This document shows positions 16,596 through 24,784 of a stretch of 39,345 bases of DNA, piece by piece (the stretch's first letter is position 1; each line of letters begins with the position of its first letter). The stretch covers positions 1 through 39,345 of the forward strand of contig NZ_JHWL01000032.1 of the NCBI RefSeq assembly GCF_000622085.1, given 5' to 3'. The position numbers were made by a program, and so were the translations under genes. This stretch comes from Butyrivibrio proteoclasticus P6B7. Its GTDB lineage: Bacteria > Bacillota > Clostridia > Lachnospirales > Lachnospiraceae. The notes below the pieces were generated by a model. It did no database searches. It was not told the DNA's origin and was given only the letters and a program-made list of their open reading frames with translations.

Positions 16596-18143
16596 ATGGA
16601 AAAGAGAACCATAAATGCAAAGGGCATCGTGGCAGCAGCCATGGCTATGACCCTGACTCTTACAGGCTGCACTGGCCTTACACAGACTGACCCAGCTGAC
16701 AGCGAGGACGTAGTTACTGAGGATGAGAACGCCCAGAACGACGCCGACAAAAAAGACAAGAACAAAGACAAAGACGACAGCGACAAGAAGGACAAGAAAT
16801 CCAAGAAGGACAAGGATAGCGACGACTCCGAGGACGACAACTCCAGCGGATCCTCCTTCAAAGGCCTTCAGAACGCCAGCGAGAGCGAAAAGATCTACAA
16901 CCAGTTCCTTAATGATGAGCTTGATGGCGACACCTATTCAGATTACGTCAAGAACGAAGGCGTTACAGGCTATGACTTCTACGACTACGACAACGATGGC
17001 ATTGAGGAGTTAGTTCTTTTCTCAGACCAGTACTACAACATGGCGGCCTTCGAAATTCAGGATGGGGAAGTGGTTAAGAGCATTTCAGGAGGTGGAACAG
17101 CAAGCCGCCTTTCCTTCCACAGAGTAGCTGACGAGAGCTGGGTTTGCTACGCTGATTATGAGCACTTAGGTTATGAGGACTACACCTTCATTAAGTACAA
17201 GGGCTATGACAAAGAAGTAAGCAAGATTCATTTTTATAGAGAAGACGAGGACGACGTTTACGACGAGAGCTCAACCTACAAAATCGACGATGAAGAGGTT
17301 GACCGCATAACCTTCAACAGGAGTTTTAACAGCTACATGGAGACTGAGCGCCTCTATGCTCAGGACAGAACCCTTTGGCTTGACGATAACAACACAGAAT
17401 TTAAGTGGAATGGCAAGAACTACACCTTTACTTCAGAGTATGATGACGACACCTGCTACGTAACCTTCACACTTACAGACGGTGAGGACGAGCTGGAAAA
17501 AGAGCTTGATTTCATGACTTCAGGGGATAACACAGTAGCTTACGTAATGATCCAGGATGGAGAGGCTTATATTTATGTCTTTGAATTTAATGAGACCTTT
17601 GGAAGCGAACTTTTCATCTATGATCTTAATAAAAAGAGCCTAGAAGAGCCTGTACAGTATGACAGAGACTTCTGCCTTGAAAGTCCATCCACTTATATTT
17701 ACGAGCCAGGCGCATTTACATTTGCAAATATTTGCTTGTTAGTTGGAAATCCAGCAGTTACTATGGCTTACAAGGTTGGCAAGGATGGAATGCCAGAGCC
17801 TTATTTTGACAATGGATTTGCTTATTATAAAGACTGGCTTGATCCTGTAACTACCCTTCAGGACATCGATTGCCAGGAGATCACCTATTTGGCTCAGGCA
17901 ACTGATGAGTATGAGGTAACTGATGTTACAATCAAGGCTGGCACAGTGCTTAAGCTCTATAGAACAGACTGCGAATCCTTTGTTGACTTCCATACAGAAG
18001 ATGGTAGAATCATCAGGATGAACTTTGAATTAAGAGAAGAAACGGTTACTGTTAACAACGGTTCATACAATACTACTGTTTCTTATCTTAATGGCACCAT
18101 CAAAATGGAAGACGTCTTTTCTGGATATCCAGTTTGCGGATAA
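16596..18143 (+). CDS. large lipoprotein with Asp/Lys-rich linker, function unknown
   Basis: The 515-residue protein has a lipobox (LTGC, Cys25). From about residues 30-85 there is a highly charged low-complexity linker of alternating Asp and Lys. The folded part begins near residue 90 with SEKIYNQFLNDELDGDTY and YDFYDYDNDGIEELVLF. DNDGIEEL resembles Ca2+-binding or FG-GAP-like loops seen in Firmicute lipoproteins of unknown role. The rest is rich in Asp, Tyr and beta-strand-like segments. GGAGG precedes the ATG at 16596. It probably sits on the outer face of the membrane as a binding protein; the ligand is unknown. One AAAAGAGCT word lies at 17498-17506. Confidence 0.78.
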   Translation: MEKRTINAKGIVAAAMAMTLTLTGCTGLTQTDPADSEDVVTEDENAQNDADKKDKNKDKDDSDKKDKKSKKDKDSDDSEDDNSSGSSFKGLQNASESEKIYNQFLNDELDGDTYSDYVKNEGVTGYDFYDYDNDGIEELVLFSDQYYNMAAFEIQDGEVVKSISGGGTASRLSFHRVADESWVCYADYEHLGYEDYTFIKYKGYDKEVSKIHFYREDEDDVYDESSTYKIDDEEVDRITFNRSFNSYMETERLYAQDRTLWLDDNNTEFKWNGKNYTFTSEYDDDTCYVTFTLTDGEDELEKELDFMTSGDNTVAYVMIQDGEAYIYVFEFNETFGSELFIYDLNKKSLEEPVQYDRDFCLESPSTYIYEPGAFTFANICLLVGNPAVTMAYKVGKDGMPEPYFDNGFAYYKDWLDPVTTLQDIDCQEITYLAQATDEYEVTDVTIKAGTVLKLYRTDCESFVDFHTEDGRIIRMNFELREETVTVNNGSYNTTVSYLNGTIKMEDVFSGYPVCG

Positions 18144-18222
18144 TATAAAAGAATTAGAAGATAAGTACAGAACCTTATTTCTGATTCCATATCAGAACCA
18201 AAATGAAATTATCAAAAAACTG

Positions 18223-18252
18223 TTGACAACAGATTTACAAATATGTTATAGT
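18223..18252 (+). promoter_or_regulatory. sigma-A-type promoter of the infC operon
   Basis: TTGACA (18223-18228), 18-bp spacer, TATAGT (18247-18252). Transcription would start near 18260, about 195 nt before infC, leaving a long structured leader. Confidence 0.75.
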
Positions 18253-18259
18253 ACTTCAG

Positions 18260-18400
18260 TATTTGAGAACAAAGCAGAGTATCCACTCTCACCCTGCGGC
18301 GTAGCTGGCAGGCGTTAATATCTTTTCAAAACGGGACCGAAAGGTCATCCTGTGTGTGATTTGAGATTAAAGGTGGATACAATGTGTATCCACTTTTTTT
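18260..18400 (+). promoter_or_regulatory. infC leader with attenuator (L20-leader-like)
   Basis: The leader ends in an intrinsic terminator: GTGGATACA (18373-18381) pairs with TGTATCCAC (18385-18393), followed by seven T. An earlier copy of GTATCCAC at 18279-18286 can pair with the terminator's 5' strand, giving a competing antiterminator. Between them are a CCTGC/GCAGG hairpin and a GACC-GAAA-GGTC tetraloop hairpin. In Bacillus the infC-rpmI-rplT operon is repressed by L20 through premature termination in such a leader; that mechanism here is inferred. Confidence 0.8.
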
Positions 18401-18455
18401 GTGAACACCAAGCTTGTTTTTAAGAATCTGGTGTAATGCTATGGAGGACAAAACA

Positions 18456-18965
18456 ATTAGCGAGTTATTTATCAACGATCAGATCAGAGACAAAGAGGTT
18501 CGTGTAATCGGTATCGATGGCGAACAGTTGGGAGTAATGTCTATTCAGGACGCAAGGAAGCTTGCAGACGATGCAGGAGTTGATCTTGTTAAGATCGCAC
18601 CTAATGCTAAGCCACCTGTTTGCAGAGTAGTAGACTACGGTAAGTTCAAGTATGAGCAGATCCGCAAAGAGAAGGAAGCTAAGAAGAAGCAGAAGACAGT
18701 AGAGATCAAGGAGATCAGACTTTCTCCTAACATCGACACTAACGACCTTAACACTAAGGTTAACGCTGCTAAGAAGTTCCTTGAGAAAGGTAACAGAGTT
18801 AAGATCACTCTTCGTTTCCGCGGACGTGAGATGGCTCACATGGGAGCAAGCGTTCATATCCTTACAGACTTCGCTGAGGCTCTTAAGGATGTTGCTGTTA
18901 TTGAGAAGCAGCCTAAGGTTGAGGGACGTAGTATGACAATGTTCCTTACTGAGAAAAAGAACTAA
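18456..18965 (+). CDS. infC: translation initiation factor IF-3, probable ATT start codon
   Basis: The product is complete IF-3: ISELFINDQIRDKEVRVIG, the basic linker helix YEQIRKEKEAKKKQK, and the C-terminal domain IRLSPNIDTNDLNTKVNAAK, RGREMAHMG. IF-3 binds the 30S subunit and checks start codons. The frame can be opened at a TTG (18414) or ATG (18441), but the only well-placed Shine-Dalgarno, GGAGG (18443-18447), overlaps that ATG. It lies 8 nt before ATT at 18456, which begins the conserved ISEL. An ATT start is the classical infC arrangement, because IF-3 discriminates against it and so limits its own synthesis. This gives 169 residues, normal for the family. First gene of an infC-rpmI-rplT operon. 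Confidence 0.93.
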   Translation: MSELFINDQIRDKEVRVIGIDGEQLGVMSIQDARKLADDAGVDLVKIAPNAKPPVCRVVDYGKFKYEQIRKEKEAKKKQKTVEIKEIRLSPNIDTNDLNTKVNAAKKFLEKGNRVKITLRFRGREMAHMGASVHILTDFAEALKDVAVIEKQPKVEGRSMTMFLTEKKN

Positions 18966-19043
18966 TTTGATAAAAGTACCAAAAACTCTAGTAGATATTG
19001 GTTTACTTTAAATATTATTTAGATTTAATAGGAGGATTTAGTT

Positions 19044-19244
19044 ATGCAGTTAAAGATGAAGACAAAGAGAGCTGCTGCCAAGAGATTCAAGGTTACAGGC
19101 ACAGGCAAGCTCATGAGAAACAAAGCGTACAAGCGCCACATCTTAACAAAGAAGTCCACAAAGAGAAAGAGAAACCTTAGACATGCTGGACTTGTTGACG
19201 CTACAAACGTTAAGGCAATGAAGAGCATCCTTCCTTACGCATAA
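19044..19244 (+). CDS. rpmI: 50S ribosomal protein L35
   Basis: The 66-residue protein carries the L35 signature [18 protein letters not shown] and the basic tail [26 protein letters not shown] is 8-9 nt before the ATG at 19044. It lies between infC and rplT, the conserved order. The N-terminus MQLKMK replaces the commoner MPKMK. Confidence 0.97.
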   Translation: MQLKMKTKRAAAKRFKVTGTGKLMRNKAYKRHILTKKSTKRKRNLRHAGLVDATNVKAMKSILPYA

Positions 19245-19312
19245 GCAGAGCACTTAGCTAGGAAGTACAGGTTTTAGGTTTTATTTGTAAATTTTTTAGG
19301 AGGATATTTAAG

Positions 19313-19669
19313 ATGGCAAGAGTTAAAGGCGCATTAAATGCCAAGAAGAAGCACAATAGAGTATTAAAGCTTGCAAAGGGCTACAGAGGAGCAAGATCTA
19401 AGCAGTATAGAGTTGCTAAGCAGTCTGTTATGAGAGCTCTTACATCAGCATTCGCTGGTCGTAAGCAGAAGAAGAGAGATATGAGATCTCTTTGGATCAC
19501 ACGTATCAACGCTGCAGCTAGAATCAATGGTCTTTCATACAGCAACATGATGCACGGTCTTAAGCTTGCAGGCGTAGACATCAACAGAAAGATGCTTGCT
19601 GAGCTTGCAGTTAACGATCCAGACGGATTCAAGACACTTGCAGAGCTTGCAAAAGAAAAGATTGCATAA
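19313..19669 (+). CDS. rplT: 50S ribosomal protein L20
   Basis: The 118-residue protein is standard length: [26 protein letters not shown] is shortened from the usual MARVKRG start. [23 protein letters not shown] and the C-terminal [18 protein letters not shown] follow. L20 assembles early onto 23S rRNA and in Firmicutes represses this operon through its leader. AGGAGG precedes the ATG at 19313. A hairpin at 19729-19763 closes the operon. Confidence 0.97.
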   Translation: MARVKGALNAKKKHNRVLKLAKGYRGARSKQYRVAKQSVMRALTSAFAGRKQKKRDMRSLWITRINAAARINGLSYSNMMHGLKLAGVDINRKMLAELAVNDPDGFKTLAELAKEKIA

Positions 19670-19728
19670 TTTTGTATAAATTGTGGAAACTTTCGTTGTA
19701 TTTATAGTTTTTTTAGTATAAAATGTAG

Positions 19729-19763
19729 GAGTATCGGCTAATACTGATACTTCTATTTTTTTA
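19729..19763 (+). terminator. terminator-like hairpin between rplT and the dipeptidase gene
   Basis: AGTATC (19729-19734) pairs with GATACT (19746-19751), followed by a T-rich run to 19763. The stem is short, so termination may be partial. Confidence 0.5.
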
Positions 19764-19789
19764 TTTATTTTTCTATTTGGAGGCGTAAC

Positions 19790-21232
19790 ATGGCAGTATT
19801 AGATAATATAGAACCAAAAGAAGTCTTTCATTTTTTTGAGAACATCTGCAATATCCCACACGGATCAGGTAATGTACAGAAGATAAGTGATTATCTTGTT
19901 TCTTTTGCCAAGGAGAGAAACCTTGAGGTAATCCAGGATGAGAAGCTCAACGTAATCATCAAGGCTCCAGGAAGCAAGGGCTATGAGGATAGAGAGCCAG
20001 TTATCCTTCAGGGCCATATGGATATGGTAGCTGTAAAAAGAGATGACTGTGATATCGATATGACTACAGAGGGCCTTAGAGTTAAGACAGATGGCGAGTA
20101 TGTATGGGCTGAGGGAACAAGCCTTGGCGGAGATGACGGAATCGCTGTAGCTTACTGCCTTGCCCTTCTTGATTCAGATACAATTCCACATCCTCCTCTT
20201 GAGGTTGTTATCACAACTGATGAAGAGACAGGAATGTTCGGCGCAGCAGCAATTGACCTTTCTTCACTTAAGAGTAAGAAGCTTATCAATATCGATAATG
20301 AGGAAGAGGGAGTTCTTTTAACAAGCTGTGCAGGTGGTGCAAGAGTATATACAACCGTAGCAACAGCTAAGGAGACCGTCAGCGGTACTAAGTGCAAGGT
20401 TTCTGTAGCAGGCCTTCTTGGTGGACACTCAGGCGAGATGATCATCAAGGGAAGAGGAAATGCCATAAGACTTGTGGCTAGAGCTCTTAAGGAGGCTTCA
20501 GAGAAGGCTGAGCTTAGAATTGCAAGCTTTGACGGCGGTGTAGCAGACAATGCCATCCCATCAACAGCATCAGCAACAGTAGTTGTTAAGGATAGTGATG
20601 TAAGCGCATTTGAAGAGAGCATCAAGGCATCAGCAGCTGCAATTTCAGCAGAGTATGAGATCAAGGACCCAGATGTTAAGCTTTCATCAGAGGTACTTGG
20701 TAAGAGCGACAACGAGACTGTGATTACACTTGCTGATACAGACAGAGTTCTTAACACAATTTTCATCATGCCAGATGGCGTTCAGGCTATGAGCGCAGCT
20801 GTTGCGGGCCTTGTAGAGACATCCCTTAACCTTGGTATTATCACAACCAAGGAGGATTGCGTAGTTATCGAGCACTCAGTTCGTAGTAGTGTAGAGACTG
20901 CCAAAGAAGAGCTTATCATGAAGCTTGTTACCATCGGAATGATCTTTGGTGCCAAGGTAAGTGTTTCAGGCCAGTATCCAGGATGGCAGTTCAGACCACA
21001 CTCAGAGCTTAGAGATCACATGGTTGAGGTTTATAAGAAGCTTTATGGCAAAGAGCCTAAGATCGAGGCAATTCACGCAGGCCTTGAATGCGGACTTCTT
21101 AGCCAGAAGATAGATGATCTTGACTGTATCTCAATTGGACCGGATATGAAGGACATTCATTCACCAAATGAGAAGCTTTCAATCAGATCAACAGCCAATG
21201 TTTGGGATTATATTAAAGCAGTTCTTGCCTGA
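19790..21232 (+). CDS. pepD: aminoacyl-histidine dipeptidase, M20 metallopeptidase
   Basis: The 480-residue protein is full length for PepD. Zinc-ligand motifs appear in order: QGHMDMVAVK (His, then Asp), GTSLGGDDGIAVAYCLALL (bridging Asp), VITTDEETGMFGA (catalytic and ligand Glu), DNEEEG, and IHAGLECGLLSQK near the C-terminus. The middle lid domain carries GLLGGHSG. The family splits Xaa-His and other dipeptides in the cytosol and opens with ...PKEVFHFFENICNIPHGSGN, as here. TTGGAGGCG precedes the ATG at 19790. It stands between the ribosomal operon and a TetR gene 72 bp downstream. Confidence 0.94.
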   Translation: MAVLDNIEPKEVFHFFENICNIPHGSGNVQKISDYLVSFAKERNLEVIQDEKLNVIIKAPGSKGYEDREPVILQGHMDMVAVKRDDCDIDMTTEGLRVKTDGEYVWAEGTSLGGDDGIAVAYCLALLDSDTIPHPPLEVVITTDEETGMFGAAAIDLSSLKSKKLINIDNEEEGVLLTSCAGGARVYTTVATAKETVSGTKCKVSVAGLLGGHSGEMIIKGRGNAIRLVARALKEASEKAELRIASFDGGVADNAIPSTASATVVVKDSDVSAFEESIKASAAAISAEYEIKDPDVKLSSEVLGKSDNETVITLADTDRVLNTIFIMPDGVQAMSAAVAGLVETSLNLGIITTKEDCVVIEHSVRSSVETAKEELIMKLVTIGMIFGAKVSVSGQYPGWQFRPHSELRDHMVEVYKKLYGKEPKIEAIHAGLECGLLSQKIDDLDCISIGPDMKDIHSPNEKLSIRSTANVWDYIKAVLA

Positions 21233-21304
21233 TCAAACGGGCAACAGGGGGCCACACTTAACGTGGAGATAAATATATTGGGGAATATATTAGGAGGTAT
21301 TATC

Positions 21305-21871
21305 ATGACTGAGACTAAGAAAATGATAATGGACACAGTAATTGATCTGTTCAATGTAAAGGGGCTGAAGTTCACCATGGATGACATTTCCAAGGAGCTT
21401 CACATCAGCAAAAAGACTATTTACAAGGAGTTCAACGACAAGGATGAGCTTTTCTTTGCAACTGTAGATTACGGCTTTTCTGCCATCAAGCAGAAGGAAG
21501 CTGAGATCCTTGCAGATGATTCTTTAGATCTTGTGGAAAAGATCGCTAAGCTCATCGTTTGTCTTCCTGATAACTACAAGAACATTGATTTTAGAAGAGT
21601 TTATCAGATAAAAGAGAAATATCCTGACGTTTACAAAAAGGTAGCCGAGAGAATCGAGACAGACTGGGAAGAGACCGACAGACTCCTTAAAAAGGCCATG
21701 GATCAGGGCGTGATCCAGAAGTTCCCAATCCCTCTTATCAAGCTTATGGTTGAGGGCGCCATTGAGAAATTCCTTGGATCCCAGGATCTTTCAAAGACAG
21801 AGCTTAGCTATGAGGAAGCTCTTAACAGCATGATCGACATCATCATGAATGGTCTTATTATCAAGAAATAA
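21305..21871 (+). CDS. TetR/AcrR-family transcriptional regulator
   Basis: The 188-residue protein has an N-terminal TetR helix-turn-helix: MIMDTVIDLFNVKGLKFTMD, DISKELHISKKTIYKEFNDKDELF (about residues 8-52). A ligand-binding helical domain follows and is not recognisable by ligand. Start choice: the ATG at 21305 has AGGAGG (21292-21297) 7 nt upstream, so an upstream in-frame ATG at 21263 is unlikely. It lies 25 bp before the alpha-galactosidase gene on the same strand, so it could be co-transcribed with it and may regulate it. No operator is obvious. Confidence 0.9.
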   Translation: MTETKKMIMDTVIDLFNVKGLKFTMDDISKELHISKKTIYKEFNDKDELFFATVDYGFSAIKQKEAEILADDSLDLVEKIAKLIVCLPDNYKNIDFRRVYQIKEKYPDVYKKVAERIETDWEETDRLLKKAMDQGVIQKFPIPLIKLMVEGAIEKFLGSQDLSKTELSYEEALNSMIDIIMNGLIIKK

Positions 21872-21896
21872 GTTTTGGTTTTCGGAGGATGAGTAA

Positions 21897-24248
21897 TTGA
21901 TTTTCAGTAATGGCAAATTTTTTTTAATACAGACAGATAACACAGCATATATGTTCAGAGTGACAGATTCTGGTCACCTTGAGCATCTTCACTATGGCGG
22001 ACTTCTGATCCCTAAGGGAAAAGAGATCTCTGAGATGGAGGCTTCTATTGTGGCTGACACCATCGGACCAAAGCACTTCTTTGGCGGCGGCAACATGAAC
22101 ATCTATTCCAAGGAACACGACAATGTCTTCCTTGAGATGCTGGGCCTTGAGATGTCCTCCTTTGGTAAGGGCGACATCAGAGAGCCTTTCGTGGAACTTA
22201 CATATGCTGATGGCAATAAGACTGTGGATTTTACCTATGACAGCTACGAGATAGCAACAGGCAGAACTCCACTAAACACACTGCCTTCATCCTATGGTGC
22301 AGAGAATCAGCTCTTTGTAACCCTTAAGGATAAGCAGTACAACGTTAGATTACAGCTGATCTACTCTGTATTCCCAGAGTGCGACGTTATCACAAGAAGC
22401 GCTGTACTTATTAACGACAGCGACGATGATGTGATCATCGACCGCATCATGAGTACACAGATTGACTTTGATACTCCAGCTCTTAAGCTTACTTCCTTCC
22501 ATGGAAGATGGGCAGACGAAATGGGTAAGAGTGAGCAGATTGTTACAGGCGGCAAGGCTGTTTGCGAGGAACTGGCAGCAGGTGAGTCAGGTAGCAGATC
22601 AAATCCTCTTGTCATCGTAAGTGACGTGGATGCAGATGATGATCATGGCAACTGCTATGGCTTTAACCTGGTTTACAGTGGCAATCACTATGAAGCTCTT
22701 TCTTCCAACAGAGTTAACATGAGCCGCTTTGTATCTGGTATTCAGCCAACAGGCTTTGACTGGAAGCTCTCAAAGGGAGAGCAGTTCGAGGCTCCAGAGG
22801 CAGTTATGACCTTCGCTTCAGAGGGTATGAATTCCATGAGTATCAACATGCACAGCTTCGTAAGAAAGCACATCGTAAGAGGCAAGTGGCGTGACAGACA
22901 GCGTCCAATCCTTATCAACAGCTGGGAGGCCTCCTACTTTAACATAACTCAGTCATCCCTTATGTCTCTTGCCAAAGAGGCCAAGAAGTGCGGAATCGAG
23001 CTCTTTGTTATGGATGATGGCTGGTTTGGTCACAGAAATGACGACAAGAGTTCCCTTGGTGACTGGTATGAGAATAAAAAGAAGCTCCCAGGAGGTATCA
23101 AGGAGCTGGCAGATAAGATAACAGGCCTTGGCATGATGTTCGGAATCTGGGTTGAGCCTGAGATGATCAACGAGGACAGTGACCTTTACAAGGCACATCC
23201 TGACTGGGCTGTAACAGTTCCGGGTAAGCCTCACTCAACAGGCCGTAACCAGATGAACCTTGACCTTACAAGGAAAGACGTTCAGGACTATGTCATCGAC
23301 GCCATGAAGAAGGTCTTTTCCGCAGGCAACATCTCCTACGTTAAGTGGGATATGAACAGGATCTTCTCCGACAGATATTCCAAAGAGCTTGACCCTACAA
23401 GACAGGGCGAGTTCATTCACAGATATTACATGGGTCTTTACCACATCATGAAGACCCTTACAGAGAGCTTCCCAGAGATCCTCTTTGAGGGTTGCTCAGC
23501 TGGTGGCAACAGATTTGACCTTGGTATTCTTTCCTACTTCCCACAGATCTGGGGTAGCGATGATACTGATGCCTTCTGCAGACTTGATATTCAGAGAGGC
23601 TACAGCTACGGATATCCTACAAGCACTGTAGGAGCCCACGTTTCTGCATGCCCTAACCATCAGACTCTTAACAGTGTGCCACTGGAGACAAGATTTGAGA
23701 TTGCTTCTCCTGGCTGCTTTGGCTACGAGCTTAACCTCTGCGACATGTCAGATGGCGAGAAGAAGGTGGTTTCTGACCAGGTAGAATTCTACAAGAACTG
23801 GCGCGATGTATTCCAGTTTGGTGACTACTACAGACTTCCAGACTACGGCTACATGATCGTTTCAAGAGATGGCAAAAGAGCTGTCGCCTTCGCGGTAGAA
23901 AGATGCTCAAGACCAAATAACGATTACCGCGTTCTTAAGACCAAGGGCCTTAAGGATGACCTTCTCTACAACATGGGTCAGCGGATTACACCTCTTAACC
24001 TCAAGGAATTTGGAAGCCTTGTTAATACCATGGCTCCTGTCCATGTTAAGCAGGACGGACTTTTACACAATATCATGGATAAGTTTGTATCCATGTCCGG
24101 TGAGAATCAGAAGGCATCAGCCTTTGGCTCAGCCTTTAATAACCACGGCGTAGCCCTTAACCCATCCTTTGCAGGAACAGGCTATAACGGAGATACACGT
24201 ATCATGCGTACGGGCGACTCCCGTCTCTATACCTTCGAGGCACTGTAA
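21897..24248 (+). CDS. GH36 alpha-galactosidase, TTG start
   Basis: The 783-residue protein is a full GH36 enzyme hydrolysing alpha-1,6-galactosides such as melibiose and raffinose. There is an N-terminal beta-sandwich (to about residue 320), then the barrel with ELFVMDDGWFGHRNDD, GIWVEPEMINEDSDL, the nucleophile in YVKWDMNR (Asp485) and the acid/base region IWGSDDTDAFCRL (about 552-562), then a C-terminal beta domain. No signal peptide is visible, so it acts inside the cell. The start is TTG at 21897: GGAGG (21884-21888) is 8 nt upstream and no ATG fits as well. A word copy lies at 23874-23882. A terminator follows at 24312-24339. Confidence 0.93.
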   Translation: MIFSNGKFFLIQTDNTAYMFRVTDSGHLEHLHYGGLLIPKGKEISEMEASIVADTIGPKHFFGGGNMNIYSKEHDNVFLEMLGLEMSSFGKGDIREPFVELTYADGNKTVDFTYDSYEIATGRTPLNTLPSSYGAENQLFVTLKDKQYNVRLQLIYSVFPECDVITRSAVLINDSDDDVIIDRIMSTQIDFDTPALKLTSFHGRWADEMGKSEQIVTGGKAVCEELAAGESGSRSNPLVIVSDVDADDDHGNCYGFNLVYSGNHYEALSSNRVNMSRFVSGIQPTGFDWKLSKGEQFEAPEAVMTFASEGMNSMSINMHSFVRKHIVRGKWRDRQRPILINSWEASYFNITQSSLMSLAKEAKKCGIELFVMDDGWFGHRNDDKSSLGDWYENKKKLPGGIKELADKITGLGMMFGIWVEPEMINEDSDLYKAHPDWAVTVPGKPHSTGRNQMNLDLTRKDVQDYVIDAMKKVFSAGNISYVKWDMNRIFSDRYSKELDPTRQGEFIHRYYMGLYHIMKTLTESFPEILFEGCSAGGNRFDLGILSYFPQIWGSDDTDAFCRLDIQRGYSYGYPTSTVGAHVSACPNHQTLNSVPLETRFEIASPGCFGYELNLCDMSDGEKKVVSDQVEFYKNWRDVFQFGDYYRLPDYGYMIVSRDGKRAVAFAVERCSRPNNDYRVLKTKGLKDDLLYNMGQRITPLNLKEFGSLVNTMAPVHVKQDGLLHNIMDKFVSMSGENQKASAFGSAFNNHGVALNPSFAGTGYNGDTRIMRTGDSRLYTFEAL

Positions 24249-24278
24249 GTCCACGGGGTGATTAGACATAAATCCCAA

Positions 24279-24293
24279 TGATACATATTATCA
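24279..24293. promoter_or_regulatory. possible Zur/Fur-type operator upstream of the zinc operon
   Basis: TGATACATATTATCA matches the 7-1-7 Fur-family pattern TGATAATnATTATCA at all seven right-half positions and five of seven left-half positions. It lies about 30 bp upstream of the -35 box of the zinc operon, beyond the terminator. That is further away than a classical repressor site. Confidence 0.4.
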
Positions 24294-24311
24294 TTTACTT
24301 AGTATATTAAG

Positions 24312-24339
24312 ATCCCCCTCTTGACGGAGGGGGATTTTT
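24312..24339 (+). terminator. terminator of the alpha-galactosidase gene
   Basis: ATCCCCCTC (24312-24320) pairs perfectly with GAGGGGGAT (24327-24335) around the loop TTGACG, followed by five T. Confidence 0.85.
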
Positions 24340-24350
24340 GGTAATATAAT
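24321..24350 (+). promoter_or_regulatory. promoter of the zinc operon, -35 box inside the terminator loop
   Basis: TTGACG (24321-24326) is exactly the loop of the preceding terminator. It is followed by an 18-bp spacer and TATAAT (24345-24350). The start codon of the first operon gene is 36 bp further on. GGGTGATTAGA occurs both at 24354-24364 and 24256-24266. Confidence 0.7.
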
Positions 24351-24385
24351 CGCGGGTGATTAGAGATGTGAAAGGAGGAAGCACA

Positions 24386-24697
24386 ATGTCAGAATCCAGA
24401 ACCAATGCTTTTAATAAAGTTCTTGTGGCTTTAATTGGCGTTATGATGGTATTGACTGTAGTGTCATCCGCCTTTTTTATTTCTGCCGAGTCTCACCACG
24501 ACTGTATCGGAGAGGACTGTCCTATCTGTTCTCTTATCGAAGCCTGTGAGACAATTCTTCACAACACTGATAATAGTGCTGTCATTCTGTATGCAGCTCT
24601 TTTACCTATATTGTTCTATGCTCTTATTGTAGCCTTCTCTAATTCCAACGAGACAGCTACCACACTTATTTCTCAAAAGGTTCGAATGAATAATTAA
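24386..24697 (+). CDS. small two-helix membrane protein with His/Cys metal-binding-like loop, first gene of the zinc operon
   Basis: The 103-residue protein has a first membrane helix (about residues 11-32), then an outward loop SHHDCIGEDCPICSLIEACE, then a second helix (about 63-83). The loop arranges His-His-Asp-Cys and Cys-x-x-Cys in a way that could bind zinc. I do not know its function; its place at the head of a znu operon suggests zinc sensing, delivery or a regulatory role. Start choice: the ATG at 24386 follows AGGAGG by a good distance; an earlier ATG at 24356 in the same frame is unlikely. A REP-like sequence follows its stop. A word copy is at 24595-24603 (reverse). Confidence 0.75.
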   Translation: MSESRTNAFNKVLVALIGVMMVLTVVSSAFFISAESHHDCIGEDCPICSLIEACETILHNTDNSAVILYAALLPILFYALIVAFSNSNETATTLISQKVRMNN

Positions 24698-24727
24698 GTC
24701 ACCGGGCAAGTCACTGGGGACGGTTCT
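24697..24727 (+). repeat. REP-like dispersed repeat (copy 1)
   Basis: GTCACCGGG and then GTCACTGGGGACGGT, separated by three bases, closely match 39010-39034 (GTCACTGGG, then GTCATTGGGGACGGT). It lies in the gap between two genes of the zinc operon. Confidence 0.6.
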
Positions 24728-24784
24728 AATCGACTCATTTCCACACAAAACCAACTAACTGAATAAAACGGAGGCTTATTTATT

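Noticed and set aside
16436..16861. 141-residue Ser/Leu-rich frame on the minus strand
   Set aside because: It is the complement of the Asp/Lys-rich linker of the lipoprotein; low-complexity shadow.
18414..18455. TTG (18414) or ATG (18441) as infC start
   Set aside because: Neither has its own ribosome-binding site; the ATG overlaps the Shine-Dalgarno that fits ATT at 18456.
20152..20769. 205-residue frame on the minus strand
   Set aside because: Antisense shadow of the well-supported PepD gene.
24673..24690. GGTTCGAAT as a tRNA T-loop
   Set aside because: It lies in a coding frame and no cloverleaf can be formed around it.
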